Assembly (NCBI RefSeq): GCF_007830455.1
Contig: NZ_VLLB01000001.1
Coordinates: 1,302,001 to 1,366,000 of the forward strand
Direction: 5' to 3'
Source: Pseudoduganella lurida
GTDB lineage: Bacteria > Pseudomonadota > Gammaproteobacteria > Burkholderiales > Burkholderiaceae_D
DNA: 64,000 nt
Made by a program: the position numbers and the translations under genes. Shown here piece after piece: positions 45,208 to 56,708 of this stretch (position 1 is the stretch's first letter; every line of letters starts with the position of its first letter). The notes under the pieces were generated by a model. That model did not search any database. It was not told the origin of the DNA and saw nothing but the letters and a program-made list of their open reading frames with translations.

Positions 45208-45840
45208 ATGATCATCGTTCCGCACGTTTCCCTCGTTACCGTCATCGAAGTCGTCGCGATCATGGTGGGTGCGTTCTCGGGGTTCGTCGAGGCGCGGCGC
45301 AAGCGGATGGATATCGTGGGCGTCATCATCGTCGCCTTCATCGCCGCGTTCGGCGGTGGCACGCTGCGCGACATCCTCCTGGATAAACGGCCCCTGTTCT
45401 GGGTGCAGCACCAGGAATACACGATCCTGCTGTTCGTGCTGGCGCTCACCGTCTCCCCGTTCCTGAAGCAGATCCGCCACATCGTCTCCGAGCGGATGAT
45501 CGTCGTGGCCGATGCCGTCGGGCTGGGGCTGTTCGCCGTGGCGGGCGTGTCGCAGGCGCAGGCGGCACAGATGCCGGTGTTTATCGCGGCGATGATGGGC
45601 GTGATCACGGGGATCTTCGGCGGCGTGCTGCGCGATATCGTCTGCAACGAGGTGCCGATGGTATTCAGGGATGGCAAGCCCTACGCGATCTGCGCGTTCT
45701 TCGGCTGCTGGATGTACATCCTGCTGCAGTACGTGCAGGTGCCGGCGGATACGGCGTTGTGGACGTCGGCGGCGACCATCACCGCGCTGCGGCTGGTGAC
45801 GTGGAAGTTCGATCTGCGGGTGGGCAGGCCGGGTGGATAG
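45208..45840 (+). CDS. TRIC-type (UPF0126) cation channel-like membrane protein
   Basis: A 210-residue protein with seven hydrophobic segments arranged as two repeats of three plus one. The repeats carry the paired motifs AFGGGTLRDILLDKRPLFWV and IFGGVLRDIVCNEVPMVF. This is the bacterial TRIC/YicG family of trimeric monovalent-cation channels. The start shows no clear ribosome site. It is preceded by the hairpin array and followed by a dispersed repeat. Confidence 0.88.
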   Translation: MIIVPHVSLVTVIEVVAIMVGAFSGFVEARRKRMDIVGVIIVAFIAAFGGGTLRDILLDKRPLFWVQHQEYTILLFVLALTVSPFLKQIRHIVSERMIVVADAVGLGLFAVAGVSQAQAAQMPVFIAAMMGVITGIFGGVLRDIVCNEVPMVFRDGKPYAICAFFGCWMYILLQYVQVPADTALWTSAATITALRLVTWKFDLRVGRPGG

Positions 45841-45860
45841 GCGCAGTTCCTGGCGCCGCG

Positions 45861-46005
45861 TAAAAACCGGTGTCCGGCAGCGGCAAGGCCGATGGCGGAC
45901 ACCTGGCAGGCGCCGGTGGTTGGCGTGTGCGCACCTGGCACGCATCGCAACCGCCAGCGACTGCGTCTGACAGCCTTCCTGGACGATTCCCCCGGAAGCG
46001 AGTCA
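45861..46005. repeat. Dispersed repeat element, copy B
   Basis: Begins AAAAACCGGTGTCCGGCAGC and contains GTGCGCACCTGGCACGCATC and CAGCGACTGCGTCTGACAG, matching the reverse complement of copy A at 38387-38523 with scattered differences and an indel. It lies between the convergent TRIC and P-II genes. Confidence 0.65.
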
Positions 46006-46022
46006 GCAGGCGCCGGCTTGCC

Positions 46023-48439
<2,417 letters not shown>

Positions 48440-48546
48440 GGGCTGGGGTCAGTGCTCTTCGCTTCGATGGCGAAGATTTTAACATTGCCCTTACGGCAGC
48501 GCGGGTCCAGAGAACTCGCGCGCATGCATAGGTGCCTGTCCCCCTC

Positions 48547-50718
48547 TCAGAATTTCAGTTCGAGGTTCGCGCCGATGCGCACGGAGTCGGGAGTGCGGCT
48601 CGTCTGGCGGCTCACGCCATTGGCATCCTCGTAGCAGGAAAAGCCGTCGTTGTCCTCGCCCAGCAGGTTGTTGGCCGACACGCGCAGCTGCACGCCGGGC
48701 GTGTACTTGTACAGCCAGTAGGCATCGAGGTCGCGGCGCTGGAACAGGCGGATGGTCTGCTCGGCCGAGGTCCGCACCGGCGTGCCCTGCCGGTACGCGA
48801 AACTGGTGCCGACGTTGTGCCGGTCCGCGCGGTAGTCGATGCCCAGGTTGGCCGACAGCGGCACCTGCTGGTCCAGTCGGTTCTGCGGTCCCGGCACCGT
48901 CTCGACCTGCGACCAGTTGCGGTTGACGCTGGCGCGCAGGTCCACGTTCGGCCCATCCTTCAGCAGCAGCTTCAACGGCAACTTCAGCTCGAAGTCCAGC
49001 GTGCGCACGGTGGCATTGCCATCGTTGAGGGGCTGGTTCAGCCACAGGCCGCGGGCATCCTGCGTGAGCCGCGTGCGGATGTAGTCGCGGATGCGGCGCT
49101 GGGACGTCCCCACCGAGAACAGCGCACTCGGCGCGAAGAAGTGTTCGTACGTGAGGTCGATGCCGTTGGCCAGCTCCGGCTGCAGGTCCGGATTGCCGCT
49201 CGAATCGGGATTGAAGCGGGTGTTCTCGATGGCCTCGTAGCGGCGCGCCGTCAGCTGCTGCATGGTGGGCGCCTTGTAGGTGCGGGTCAGCGCGAGGCGC
49301 AGCTGGCGGCCGCTCTTGTCCGGGAACTTGTAGAGCGTCTGCGCCACTGGACTGAGCACATGGTTCCGCGAGCGCGTGGCATCGAGTCCCGTGCCTTCGC
49401 TGTCGGTGCGGATCGCCTCCCAGCGCGCGCCCAGGTACACGGACCAGTTCTTCGTGACGTTCCATTCGTCCTGCGCATACGCGGCATAGCGCAGCACGCG
49501 CGGCTTGAAGTGTTCCGGGATGTTGCGTGGCGCGGTGCCGAGAATGCCTTCCACGCGCAGGATGTCGTCCTCGCTTTCCTGCCGGTTGATTTCCCAGCCG
49601 GCGGCCAGCGCGTGGCCGTCGAACAGCGAGCGGGTGTACTTGCCGGTGCTGCTGACGGTCGACGCATCGCTGGAAGTGTCCGCATCGCGGCGCAGTTCCA
49701 CCACCCGGTCCACCGTGCTGGCCAACGAGCGGCTGTCATTGGTCGAGTGCGAACGCGAAACGCCGATCTTCGCATCCAGCTTGCCGCCCTTGAGCTTCGC
49801 GATCCAGTTGGCTTCGGCGCCGTAGAAGGCCGACCGGCCGGCATTGCCGGACCGGTAATCCACGTAGTCGGGCGAACCGAAGCTGCCGATGGGGACGTCG
49901 TAATGGTAGACCGAGTCGCCGCCGGAACGGAGAAACTGGGCATAGCCACTGAGCAGCAGCTGGTCGTCGCCGGGCAGCTTCCAGCTCAGGCGCGGCTGCA
50001 GGCCGGCGAACGTGCCGTCGTTCCGGTTCAGACGGCGCCAGTCGCGCAGCTGCACGACCGTGCCCTGCGGCGTCGTGAAGTTGTCCCTGCCGCGGCCCGG
50101 TGTCTGGCGCAGGTTGCGCCCCAGGACCGTGTTCAGGAACCACGACAGATTGCCGGTACGGTCCGCCAGCGTGCCGAGGAACAGCCCGTCACGCTGGTTG
50201 TCGCCATGGTTGATGGACAGGCGCACATCCCGCTGCGCCTTCGCCACTACCTTCTTCAGCACGATATTGATCGTGCCGGCAATCGCCTGCATCGAATATT
50301 CCGCCGAGGCGGCGCGGATCACCTCGATTTTCTCGATCTGCTCCGGCGGCAGGTTATCGAGCGAAAAACCGGGTGGCGGCCGCTCGCCGTTCACCAGGAT
50401 CTGCGTGTAATTGCCCAGGCCACGCATGCGGATCGAATTGCCGACGACCGTCACGCCGGGCGCCCGCTTCAATACGTCGAACACATTGGTGTCGCCGTAT
50501 TTCATGATCTCGGCATTGGTCAGCACGGTTTTACTGGCGGTATCGTCGCGCCGCGGGTCGTATTCCTCGACCTGCGCCTTGATTTCCACCTGCTGGATGG
50601 CCTTGGCCGCCGTCTCTTCGGCAGGCTGTGCCTTGACGGGGGCGTCCTTCCCCTGCTGCTGGGCCAGTGCGGCGCTCCCGGTGGCGAGCAGCAGGATGGG
50701 AATCAGGCGAACGTTCAT
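48547..50718 (-). CDS. TonB-dependent outer-membrane receptor
   Basis: A 723-residue protein with signal peptide MNVRLIPILLLATGSAALAQ. The plug domain reads QQVEIKAQVEEYDPRRDDTA, VLKRAPGVTVVGNSIRMRGL, GNYTQILVNGERPPPGFSLD and IEVIRAASAEYSMQAIAGTI. A beta-barrel follows, with the family ending GANLELKF. The RPPPGFSLDNLPPEQIEKIE stretch is typical of siderophore/CirA-like receptors, but the ligand is unknown. Three GGATAATC octamers lie directly upstream. It is a single gene. Confidence 0.92.
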   Translation of the reverse strand: MNVRLIPILLLATGSAALAQQQGKDAPVKAQPAEETAAKAIQQVEIKAQVEEYDPRRDDTASKTVLTNAEIMKYGDTNVFDVLKRAPGVTVVGNSIRMRGLGNYTQILVNGERPPPGFSLDNLPPEQIEKIEVIRAASAEYSMQAIAGTINIVLKKVVAKAQRDVRLSINHGDNQRDGLFLGTLADRTGNLSWFLNTVLGRNLRQTPGRGRDNFTTPQGTVVQLRDWRRLNRNDGTFAGLQPRLSWKLPGDDQLLLSGYAQFLRSGGDSVYHYDVPIGSFGSPDYVDYRSGNAGRSAFYGAEANWIAKLKGGKLDAKIGVSRSHSTNDSRSLASTVDRVVELRRDADTSSDASTVSSTGKYTRSLFDGHALAAGWEINRQESEDDILRVEGILGTAPRNIPEHFKPRVLRYAAYAQDEWNVTKNWSVYLGARWEAIRTDSEGTGLDATRSRNHVLSPVAQTLYKFPDKSGRQLRLALTRTYKAPTMQQLTARRYEAIENTRFNPDSSGNPDLQPELANGIDLTYEHFFAPSALFSVGTSQRRIRDYIRTRLTQDARGLWLNQPLNDGNATVRTLDFELKLPLKLLLKDGPNVDLRASVNRNWSQVETVPGPQNRLDQQVPLSANLGIDYRADRHNVGTSFAYRQGTPVRTSAEQTIRLFQRRDLDAYWLYKYTPGVQLRVSANNLLGEDNDGFSCYEDANGVSRQTSRTPDSVRIGANLELKF

Positions 50719-50721
50719 TGC

Positions 50722-50776
50722 GGATAATCGGTGATTTGAATGCCGCGATTATCCCGGCTTTCAACCCCGGATAATC
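50722..50776. promoter_or_regulatory. Three alternating GGATAATC octamers upstream of the TonB receptor
   Basis: GGATAATC at 50722-50729, its reverse complement GATTATCC at 50747-50754, and GGATAATC again at 50769-50776. Spacings are 25 and 22 bp. The outer pair flanks the inner inverted copy, giving two inverted-repeat pairs. The first copy lies 4 bp from the receptor start codon, so a bound protein would block initiation. The regulator is unknown; this is not a Fur-box sequence. Confidence 0.5.
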
Positions 50777-50947
50777 ATCGCGCAGTAAATGCTCAGCCCG
50801 GTGAGCAGACATTCATATTAATACCGACAGCGAGTTATTAATTCGGCATTCGCCAGCTTGAATGCGCCGGACCCGCAGGAGAATACTGCGCCGGCACGTG
50901 TTCCGCACCCTCCGGCGGCGCCCCGGGAATTTGCGTACAATGCCGCG

Positions 50948-52090
50948 ATGAGCTACCGAACCGCCGTTCTCTCCTCGCTGTCGCAGGCCGGCGAGGCCGC
51001 GTGGACCGCACTGCTGGCGCGCCAGGACAGCGACCGCGCCCCGAATCCCTTCCTTTCCTACGTGTTCCTGCACGCGCTGCACGAATCGGGCAGTGCCAGC
51101 GCCGACACCGGCTGGCAGCCGCAGTACCTGGCGCTGTGGGATGGCGACGAACTGGCCGCCGCCCTGCCCCTGTACGTCAAATCGCACTCGTATGGCGAAT
51201 ACGTGTTCGACTGGGCCTGGGCGGATGCGTACGAGCGCAATGGCGTCGATTACTACCCGAAGCTGCTGTCCGCGATCCCCTTCACGCCCGTGACGGGACC
51301 ACGGCTGATGGCCCGCGACGCTGCCGCCCGCGCCGCCCTCGTCGCCTTCCTGTGCGAGCAGCAGGCGGCGGCCGGCACCTCGTCGACACACGTGCTGTAT
51401 CCGCCGGAAGCGCAGGCAGACGCCTTGCGCGAAGCGGGCTTCCTGCTGCGCAGCGGCGTGCAGTTCCACTGGCTGAACCAGGACTACGAGAGCTTCGATG
51501 CCTTCCTCGCCTCGCTGGAACACAAGAAGCGCAAGAACATCCGCGCCGAGCGCCGCAAGGTGCGGGAAGCGGGCGTCACGCTGCGTCGTGTGCGCGGCAG
51601 CGAGGCCACGGACGCCGACTGGCGCTTCTTCCACCGCTGCTACCGCAACACCTATAAAGAGCATCACTCGTCGCCCTACCTGAACCTGGACTTCTTCCAG
51701 CGGATCGGCGCCACGATGCCGGACAATATCCTGCTCGTGATCGCCGAACGCGCAGGCCGGCCCATCGCCGCCTCCCTGCTGATCCACACGGTGGACACGC
51801 TGTATGGCCGCTACTGGGGCGCGCTGGAGCACGTGCCCTGCCTGCATTTCGAAACGGCCTATTACCAGCCGCTGGAATTCTGCATCGAGCAGCGCATCGC
51901 CACCTTCGAGGGCGGCGCCCAGGGCGAGCACAAGATGGCGCGCGGCTTCCTGCCCACCCGGACCTGGTCGGCGCACTGGCTGGCCCATCCGGCATTTTCG
52001 GACGCGATCGAACGCTTCCTGGCGCGCGAAGGGGGTGGCATCGCTTCCTATATGGATGAGCTGAACGAGCGCAATCCGTTCAAGGCCTGA
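50948..52090 (+). CDS. FemAB-like/DUF482 acyltransferase (GNAT superfamily)
   Basis: A 380-residue protein from MSYRTAVLSSLSQAGEAAWT. It matches the PF04339-type family: RAPNPFLSYVFLHALHESGS, PLYVKSHSYGEYVFDWAWAD, SFDAFLASLEHKKRKNIRAE, PIAASLLIHTVDTLYGRYWG and EGGAQGEHKMARGFLPTRTW. These are predicted FemAB/GNAT acyltransferases, sometimes linked to peptidoglycan or protein acylation; the substrate is not known. An in-frame ATG at 50858 would add 30 disordered residues and is less likely. Confidence 0.86.
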   Translation: MSYRTAVLSSLSQAGEAAWTALLARQDSDRAPNPFLSYVFLHALHESGSASADTGWQPQYLALWDGDELAAALPLYVKSHSYGEYVFDWAWADAYERNGVDYYPKLLSAIPFTPVTGPRLMARDAAARAALVAFLCEQQAAAGTSSTHVLYPPEAQADALREAGFLLRSGVQFHWLNQDYESFDAFLASLEHKKRKNIRAERRKVREAGVTLRRVRGSEATDADWRFFHRCYRNTYKEHHSSPYLNLDFFQRIGATMPDNILLVIAERAGRPIAASLLIHTVDTLYGRYWGALEHVPCLHFETAYYQPLEFCIEQRIATFEGGAQGEHKMARGFLPTRTWSAHWLAHPAFSDAIERFLAREGGGIASYMDELNERNPFKA

Positions 52091-52262
52091 CCTCATCGGT
52101 ACCGCTCATCAGGACCACTTTGGGGCATCCGTGCACAGCCTGGGTGCAGCCCGAGTGCGAGCCCGCGCAACCGCTGATTCATTAGAGGTTTACTTCAAGC
52201 AAGCTCTGCACATCGGGTGTATGTTCGCGTTTTTAACGTGTACTTAATCGAGAAAAACAACA

Positions 52263-52928
52263 ATGTCTTACCCCACCACCAACTTGAAACCCGCGCAATG
52301 GCTGCTGCTCGTCGCACTGTTGGCCTGCTATCCGCTGTCCTTCATCACGCCCGCCCGGTGGGCGTGGGAGAACGGCGTCATCGAGGACAGCCAGGTCGTG
52401 ATCCTGCTGGGCGGTCTCGTCAGCGCGTTCCTCACCTGGCGGCACGAGCGCCGCGGCCGCATCGCCATGCTGGCCCTGTGCGTGATGCCGATCTGGGCGA
52501 TCCTGGCCGCGCGCGAACTGAGCTGGGGCGCCGTGTTCCTCCCCCCCCTCGAATACACGCATGACGGCCCCGTGTTCTCGTCGAAGATGCTGGCGTACAA
52601 GCCGCTGGTGACGCCAACGGTTGCACTGCTGCTGGCTTGGTCCGGCTGGGTGGCATGGCGCCACCGCGTGGACAAGCTGGTGCTCCGCATGATCGCGGGC
52701 GGGATGTTCCCGTGGTTTGCGCTGGCGATTGCGGCGGTGGCCATGGTGGGTTCGGGCTGCGCCGAAGGCCACCTGTCGTGCGGGCTGGTGATCGTGCCCG
52801 AACACGAGGAGGCATTGGAGGAACTGGTGGAACTGGTGGCGTACGGTTCGATCGTGTTTGCGCAGGCGCTGATCTTCCGCGCCCACGCGGCGGCCGTCAG
52901 CGCAGTGAGACTCGCTCAAGCGCACTGA
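52263..52928 (+). CDS. Hypothetical polytopic membrane protein
   Basis: A 221-residue protein from MSYPTTNLKPAQWLLLVALL with about six hydrophobic segments. A notable motif is AARELSWGAVFLPPLEYTHD. The C-terminal half carries VPEHEEALEELVELVAYGSI, an acidic helix at the membrane edge. I do not recognise a characterised family. Its 3' end overlaps the convergent exported-protein gene by 32 nt. Confidence 0.65.
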   Translation: MSYPTTNLKPAQWLLLVALLACYPLSFITPARWAWENGVIEDSQVVILLGGLVSAFLTWRHERRGRIAMLALCVMPIWAILAARELSWGAVFLPPLEYTHDGPVFSSKMLAYKPLVTPTVALLLAWSGWVAWRHRVDKLVLRMIAGGMFPWFALAIAAVAMVGSGCAEGHLSCGLVIVPEHEEALEELVELVAYGSIVFAQALIFRAHAAAVSAVRLAQAH

Positions 52929-53205
52929 CGTCGGCGTCCGTGCGGTCCGGCGGTCCGCTGCGCTCGGCGGTCTGCTTCGAACGGTCCGGCCGGGCGGGAT
53001 CCGATTTCGGTTTTTCCATTGGTGGCCGGGGCCTTGCCTCGGCCACTTTTGCATCCGGCTCCGTTGCTTCCGCGACGGCCAGCACGAACAGCGATGGGGC
53101 GCCCGCGACAGCGACACCCAGGGGGCCTGCGGCCCAGGCGGGCGCTGCCAGCAGCACCAGGGCAGCCGTGGCGCAGCAGCGCAGTGCGGTGAATTGCAGA
53201 GTCAT
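52897..53205 (-). CDS. Small exported hypothetical protein
   Basis: A 102-residue protein with signal peptide MTLQFTALRCCATAALVLLA-APAWA and GGAGGT ribosome site. A short hydrophobic part (VAVAGAPSLFVLAVA) is followed by a disordered, charged tail (RPRPPMEKPKSDPARPDRSK, SGPPDRTDADVSALERVSLR). No family recognised. It converges on and overlaps the preceding membrane-protein gene. Confidence 0.6.
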   Translation of the reverse strand: MTLQFTALRCCATAALVLLAAPAWAAGPLGVAVAGAPSLFVLAVAEATEPDAKVAEARPRPPMEKPKSDPARPDRSKQTAERSGPPDRTDADVSALERVSLR

Positions 53206-53281
53206 CGTGGACACCTCCAGTTTGATCCTGTTCTTGATGCAAGAATAGTGCCGGCCACGCAAACGGCACATGGCCCTTCCC

Positions 53282-54445
53282 CTACAGACGCTGGCCCATC
53301 CACAGCACAGCCATCGCACCGGCCGCCAGGGCGGCCATCCGGCGCAGCGCTTCCTGCCGGCGGGACCGGGCCAGCAGCACCAGCAGCGGCGCCGCGACCG
53401 CGACGATGACGGCCTGCACGGCCTCGATGCCCAGGTTGAAGGCCAGGACGCTGGCCACCAGCCGAGCCCCGGTGAGCTCCAGCTCGCGGAGCGTCGCCGC
53501 GAAGGCCAGCCCGTGCACCAGTCCGAACGCACACGCGACCAGGCCTTCCCGGCGCGGAAACAGCGGGCGCCAGGCATGCACGGCGGAGACCAGGATCGAT
53601 GCCGCGATGGCGAATTCGACCGGCTGCTCCGGCACCTGCCCGGCGCCGACCGCGCCCAGCATGAGCGTCAGCGAATGGCCCAGCGTGAATGCGGTCACCA
53701 CCTTCAGCAGATTGACGGCCAGGTGGCGCGCGCCGCCATAGCCCTGCCAGCGCCCGTTCCGGGCCAGCAGCGCGGCCGGCAGCAGGAGCGTCAGCAGGAA
53801 CAGAAGGTGGTCGGTGCCTTCGGCGATGTGGGCCATGCCCAGCCTGAACAGGTCCAGGCTCCCGGCCCACCAGCGCGGATCGGCGCCCTTCACCGCCAGC
53901 GTGTGCCGGCCGAAGCGCAGCGTGCCGATCACGCGCGGCGCCACGCCGGGTCCGGCACGCCAGGCCACCACCGTGACATGGCTCTGCACCTGGTGGCCGA
54001 TCGCATCGAAGCCCAGCGTGAAGCGGTCGGGCGAGGCACCGGGCGGCGGGCGCAGCATCACCGTCGCCACCACGTCGGCCGGGCGCTGCCACAGCATCCA
54101 GCGCACTGCCGTCACCTTCACCAGCCAGGCCCGCCCGTCCGGCGCCACCGGCCTGACGTGCGCGGCCAGGTAGGCGGCGATCTGCGCATCGTCGACCAGC
54201 ACCCGGTTGGCGGGCAGCTCGACCAGCGCCCGCCCGAACGCGAGCTGCAGCTCGTCCAGCGGCAGCGTCACCTCTGCCTGCAGCGTCACCTCTGCCTGCA
54301 GCGTCACGTCGGCCTGCAGCGCGTTGCCCTGTGCCGTCAGCAGCACTTCCGACTGGGGCGACGGATGCGCACCAGCCGACGTCAGAGCGACCGCCAGCAT
54401 CGGCGCAGCGAGCCACCGCAGCCACCCCGCCCGACCGTGGGCCAT
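53282..54445 (-). CDS. HupE/UreJ-family membrane protein
   Basis: A 387-residue protein with signal peptide (MAHGRAGWLRWLAAPMLAVA). The extracytoplasmic N-terminal half contains an 18-bp tandem repeat (QADVTLQAEVTLQAEVTLPL). The C-terminal half is the HupE/UreJ membrane domain, with LGMAHIAEGTDHLLFLLTLL, TAFTLGHSLTLMLGAVGAGQ and FGLVHGLAFAATLREL. The conserved His/Asp residues suggest metal binding; relatives transport or sense nickel. Here the partner is the DUF3500 lipoprotein, whose stop overlaps this start in a TGATG junction. Confidence 0.88.
   Translation of the reverse strand: MAHGRAGWLRWLAAPMLAVALTSAGAHPSPQSEVLLTAQGNALQADVTLQAEVTLQAEVTLPLDELQLAFGRALVELPANRVLVDDAQIAAYLAAHVRPVAPDGRAWLVKVTAVRWMLWQRPADVVATVMLRPPPGASPDRFTLGFDAIGHQVQSHVTVVAWRAGPGVAPRVIGTLRFGRHTLAVKGADPRWWAGSLDLFRLGMAHIAEGTDHLLFLLTLLLPAALLARNGRWQGYGGARHLAVNLLKVVTAFTLGHSLTLMLGAVGAGQVPEQPVEFAIAASILVSAVHAWRPLFPRREGLVACAFGLVHGLAFAATLRELELTGARLVASVLAFNLGIEAVQAVIVAVAAPLLVLLARSRRQEALRRMAALAAGAMAVLWMGQRL
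54262..54320 (-). repeat. 18-bp tandem repeat inside the HupE-like gene
   Basis: On the plus strand GCGTCACCTCTGCCTGCA occurs twice in tandem, followed by a third diverged copy (GCGTCACGTCGGCCTGCA). It encodes a repeated six-residue VTLQAE/VTLQAD unit, so copy-number change keeps the frame. Confidence 0.8.
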
Positions 54446-56529
54446 CAGAAGCTGCCGCCGTAGTCGGCCGTCTTGTCGCGCCAGATCGTGTGGTAGTGCA
54501 CGTTGGTGCCGTACACCACGCCCTGCTGCACCACGAACTCGATCCACACGCGCGGCCCGTCGATGCGCAGGTACGAGCGCTGCGCTTCCAGCGGCGACGA
54601 CAGCGAATTCGGGTAGGCGCTGAAGTCCGCCTTCACGCCGTTCTGGCCGACGCCGTAGCCCACGTAGGTATCGGCCAGCGCGTCGTCGGCCAGGTAGTCG
54701 CCCAGCAGCGCGGCCGCCACGTCGGCCTGCTGTGTATCGACCCAGGCCGCGATCGCTGCCCGCACATAGCCCTTCTGCGTGGCGTTCATTGCCGCATACT
54801 GCAGGCCACGGCCGCTGGTCGGGTACACCAGCGCACGGAAATTGGCGTCGCTGTTGCCGGAGGCGCCCATGATCACGTCGGTAAAGGTGCCGGCCAGCTT
54901 CGCCGCCGCCTTCGTCGTGGCCTCCGCGTAGATCGATTCCGCCAGGTTGTATACGGCCGCGCGCTGCCTCTCCATCGGGGCGTGCGCGGTACCGGCGCTG
55001 CCGGCCGGGCTGGTGACGGTGACCGTGCCGTCGGCCGCGACCGTCCAGTTGGGCGGCTCGACACCGATGAACGCCGGCGTGGCGCTGACCTTGCCGGTGT
55101 TGTAGGTGATGTTGTAGGCCAGGTGATGGCCCGCCACCTGCAGCATCCATGGCGACGTGGCCGACGGCGTGCCGACGAAAGCAATCGAATACAGGTCGCT
55201 GCCGTAGCCCAGTGCCGCCATGCCCCCGGTGCCGGTGGGCGGGGTGCCGCCGCCATCGGTGGGGATGGTTCCGGTGGGTGGCGTGCCGGTACCGTCCGCC
55301 GGTATCGCACCGGTGGGTGGCGCGCCGGTACCATCGGCAGGCGCCGTGCCGCCGCCGGGCATGCCGCTGCCGCCGGCGGTGCCCTGCGCCGTGGCCAGCA
55401 CGGTGTCCGCGGCGCGCAGTTCGTTGAGCAGCGTGATGCCGGTGGCGCTCAGCGCCTTCGCGATCACGGCATTGGCGGCGGCCAGTTGCGCCGTGCTCAG
55501 CGTGGCGGCATTGAGGCGCAGGCCATGGCGGCTGCCCGGCAGGTTGGTCCACTGGTTGGCGTTCGCCAGCGCGTAGTCGAACAGCACCGTGGTGGCGGAC
55601 GTGGCATCCGTCGCGACGGTCTTCTGCGCGGTCGACAGCGTGGCGAGGAACGCTTCCGCCGCACTGACGACGCCCGCCGTGTTGGCGCCCGCGCTGGTGA
55701 CGTTCACGGTCAGCGGCACGGCCGCACTGGTGGCACTGCCTGCCGTATTCGTCACCACCACCTTGTAGGTGCCGGCACTGCTGGCGTTCGCCGTGGTGAT
55801 GGCGTAGGTACGCTCGGTGGCCCCGGCAATGGCCACATCGTTGCGGTACCACTGGTAAGCCACGCTGACCCCGTTGACGACCACCGACAGCGTGACGCCG
55901 GTACCGGCATTGACCGTCTGCGCGGCCGGCTGGGTGGCGATCACCGGGGCCGTGACCTGCGACGACACCACGATCAGCGCGGCGACGCTGGTGGCAGAGC
56001 CGGCGGCATTGCTGACAACGACGGTATAGCTGCCGGCCGCGGACGCCGCGCAGGTCGCCTGCGTCGCGCCGTCGATCGCGCTGCCGTCGCGGTACCACTG
56101 GTACGCCAGATCGCTGCCGTCCGCGGCAACGGCCAGCACCTGGCTGGTGCCGGTCAGGATCGTGGCCGAGGATGGATCCGCCGTGATCACCGGCGCGCTG
56201 GTCAGCGAGATCACCGCGTTGTCGCTGGTGACGGACCCTTCGGTGCTCGTCACCACCACGTAGTAGGTGCCGGCGGCGGTGGCCGTGTAGGTGGCCGACG
56301 AGGCACCGGCGATCGCGCTGCCATCCAGGTACCACTGGTAGGCCAGGCCGGTGCCGCTGGCGATCACGGACAGCACGCCGTTCGAGCCGGCGATCACCAT
56401 CGCCGATGCGGGTTGCGCAAGGATGACGGGCCCGCTGGCGCTGTCCGCGGAATCGGAGCTGCTGCCGCAGCCCCATAACAGCACTGCGAACGAAGTGGCG
56501 ATGACGACCGCCCGGGTGGAGGATTGCAT
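54445..56529 (-). CDS. Lipoprotein with three Ig-like domains and a DUF3500 domain
   Basis: A 694-residue exported lipoprotein (lipobox LLWGC, Cys21). Residues about 33-275 hold three Ig-like repeats, each with a hallmark Trp-Tyr: LAYQWYLDGSAIAGASSATY, LAYQWYRDGSAIDGATQATC and VAYQWYRNDVAIAGATERTY. Residues about 280-694 match DUF3500 (QLAAANAVIAKALSATGITL, WMLQVAGHHLAYNITYNTGK, TPAFIGVEPPNW, GTNVHYHTIWRDKTADYGG). A Pro/Gly/Thr linker of repeated DGTGxPPTGxIPxDG sits in the DUF3500 region. It is coupled to the HupE-like gene by a TGATG overlap. The role of DUF3500 is unknown. Confidence 0.88.
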   Translation of the reverse strand: MQSSTRAVVIATSFAVLLWGCGSSSDSADSASGPVILAQPASAMVIAGSNGVLSVIASGTGLAYQWYLDGSAIAGASSATYTATAAGTYYVVVTSTEGSVTSDNAVISLTSAPVITADPSSATILTGTSQVLAVAADGSDLAYQWYRDGSAIDGATQATCAASAAGSYTVVVSNAAGSATSVAALIVVSSQVTAPVIATQPAAQTVNAGTGVTLSVVVNGVSVAYQWYRNDVAIAGATERTYAITTANASSAGTYKVVVTNTAGSATSAAVPLTVNVTSAGANTAGVVSAAEAFLATLSTAQKTVATDATSATTVLFDYALANANQWTNLPGSRHGLRLNAATLSTAQLAAANAVIAKALSATGITLLNELRAADTVLATAQGTAGGSGMPGGGTAPADGTGAPPTGAIPADGTGTPPTGTIPTDGGGTPPTGTGGMAALGYGSDLYSIAFVGTPSATSPWMLQVAGHHLAYNITYNTGKVSATPAFIGVEPPNWTVAADGTVTVTSPAGSAGTAHAPMERQRAAVYNLAESIYAEATTKAAAKLAGTFTDVIMGASGNSDANFRALVYPTSGRGLQYAAMNATQKGYVRAAIAAWVDTQQADVAAALLGDYLADDALADTYVGYGVGQNGVKADFSAYPNSLSSPLEAQRSYLRIDGPRVWIEFVVQQGVVYGTNVHYHTIWRDKTADYGGSF

Positions 56530-56657
56530 GGTTGTGCCCCGTGGTTGTTAGAGTACGCGGACTCTAGCCAAACCTGCCGTCCGGCGGTCGTTTCGCGCGG
56601 CGGTTTTGCGGGGTTTTACGCGGCTTTACAGCTGTGCAGGTGGAAGCTTACAGATGT

Positions 56658-56683
56658 AAAAAAGGCAGCCGGAGCTGCCTTTA
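56658..56683 (-). terminator. ppa terminator
   Basis: On the minus strand AAGGCAGC-TCCG-GCTGCCTT followed by TTTT, about 25 bp after the ppa stop. It is a standard intrinsic terminator and A-rich on the other side, so it could serve both directions. Confidence 0.85.
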
Positions 56684-56708
56684 TTGCTGGTGCTGGTGCT
56701 GACGAGAC

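Noticed and set aside
54331..56478. A 715-residue plus-strand open frame.
   Set aside because: It is antisense to the Ig/DUF3500 lipoprotein; its His/Arg/Gly-rich composition is typical of reverse frames in GC-rich DNA and no domain is seen.
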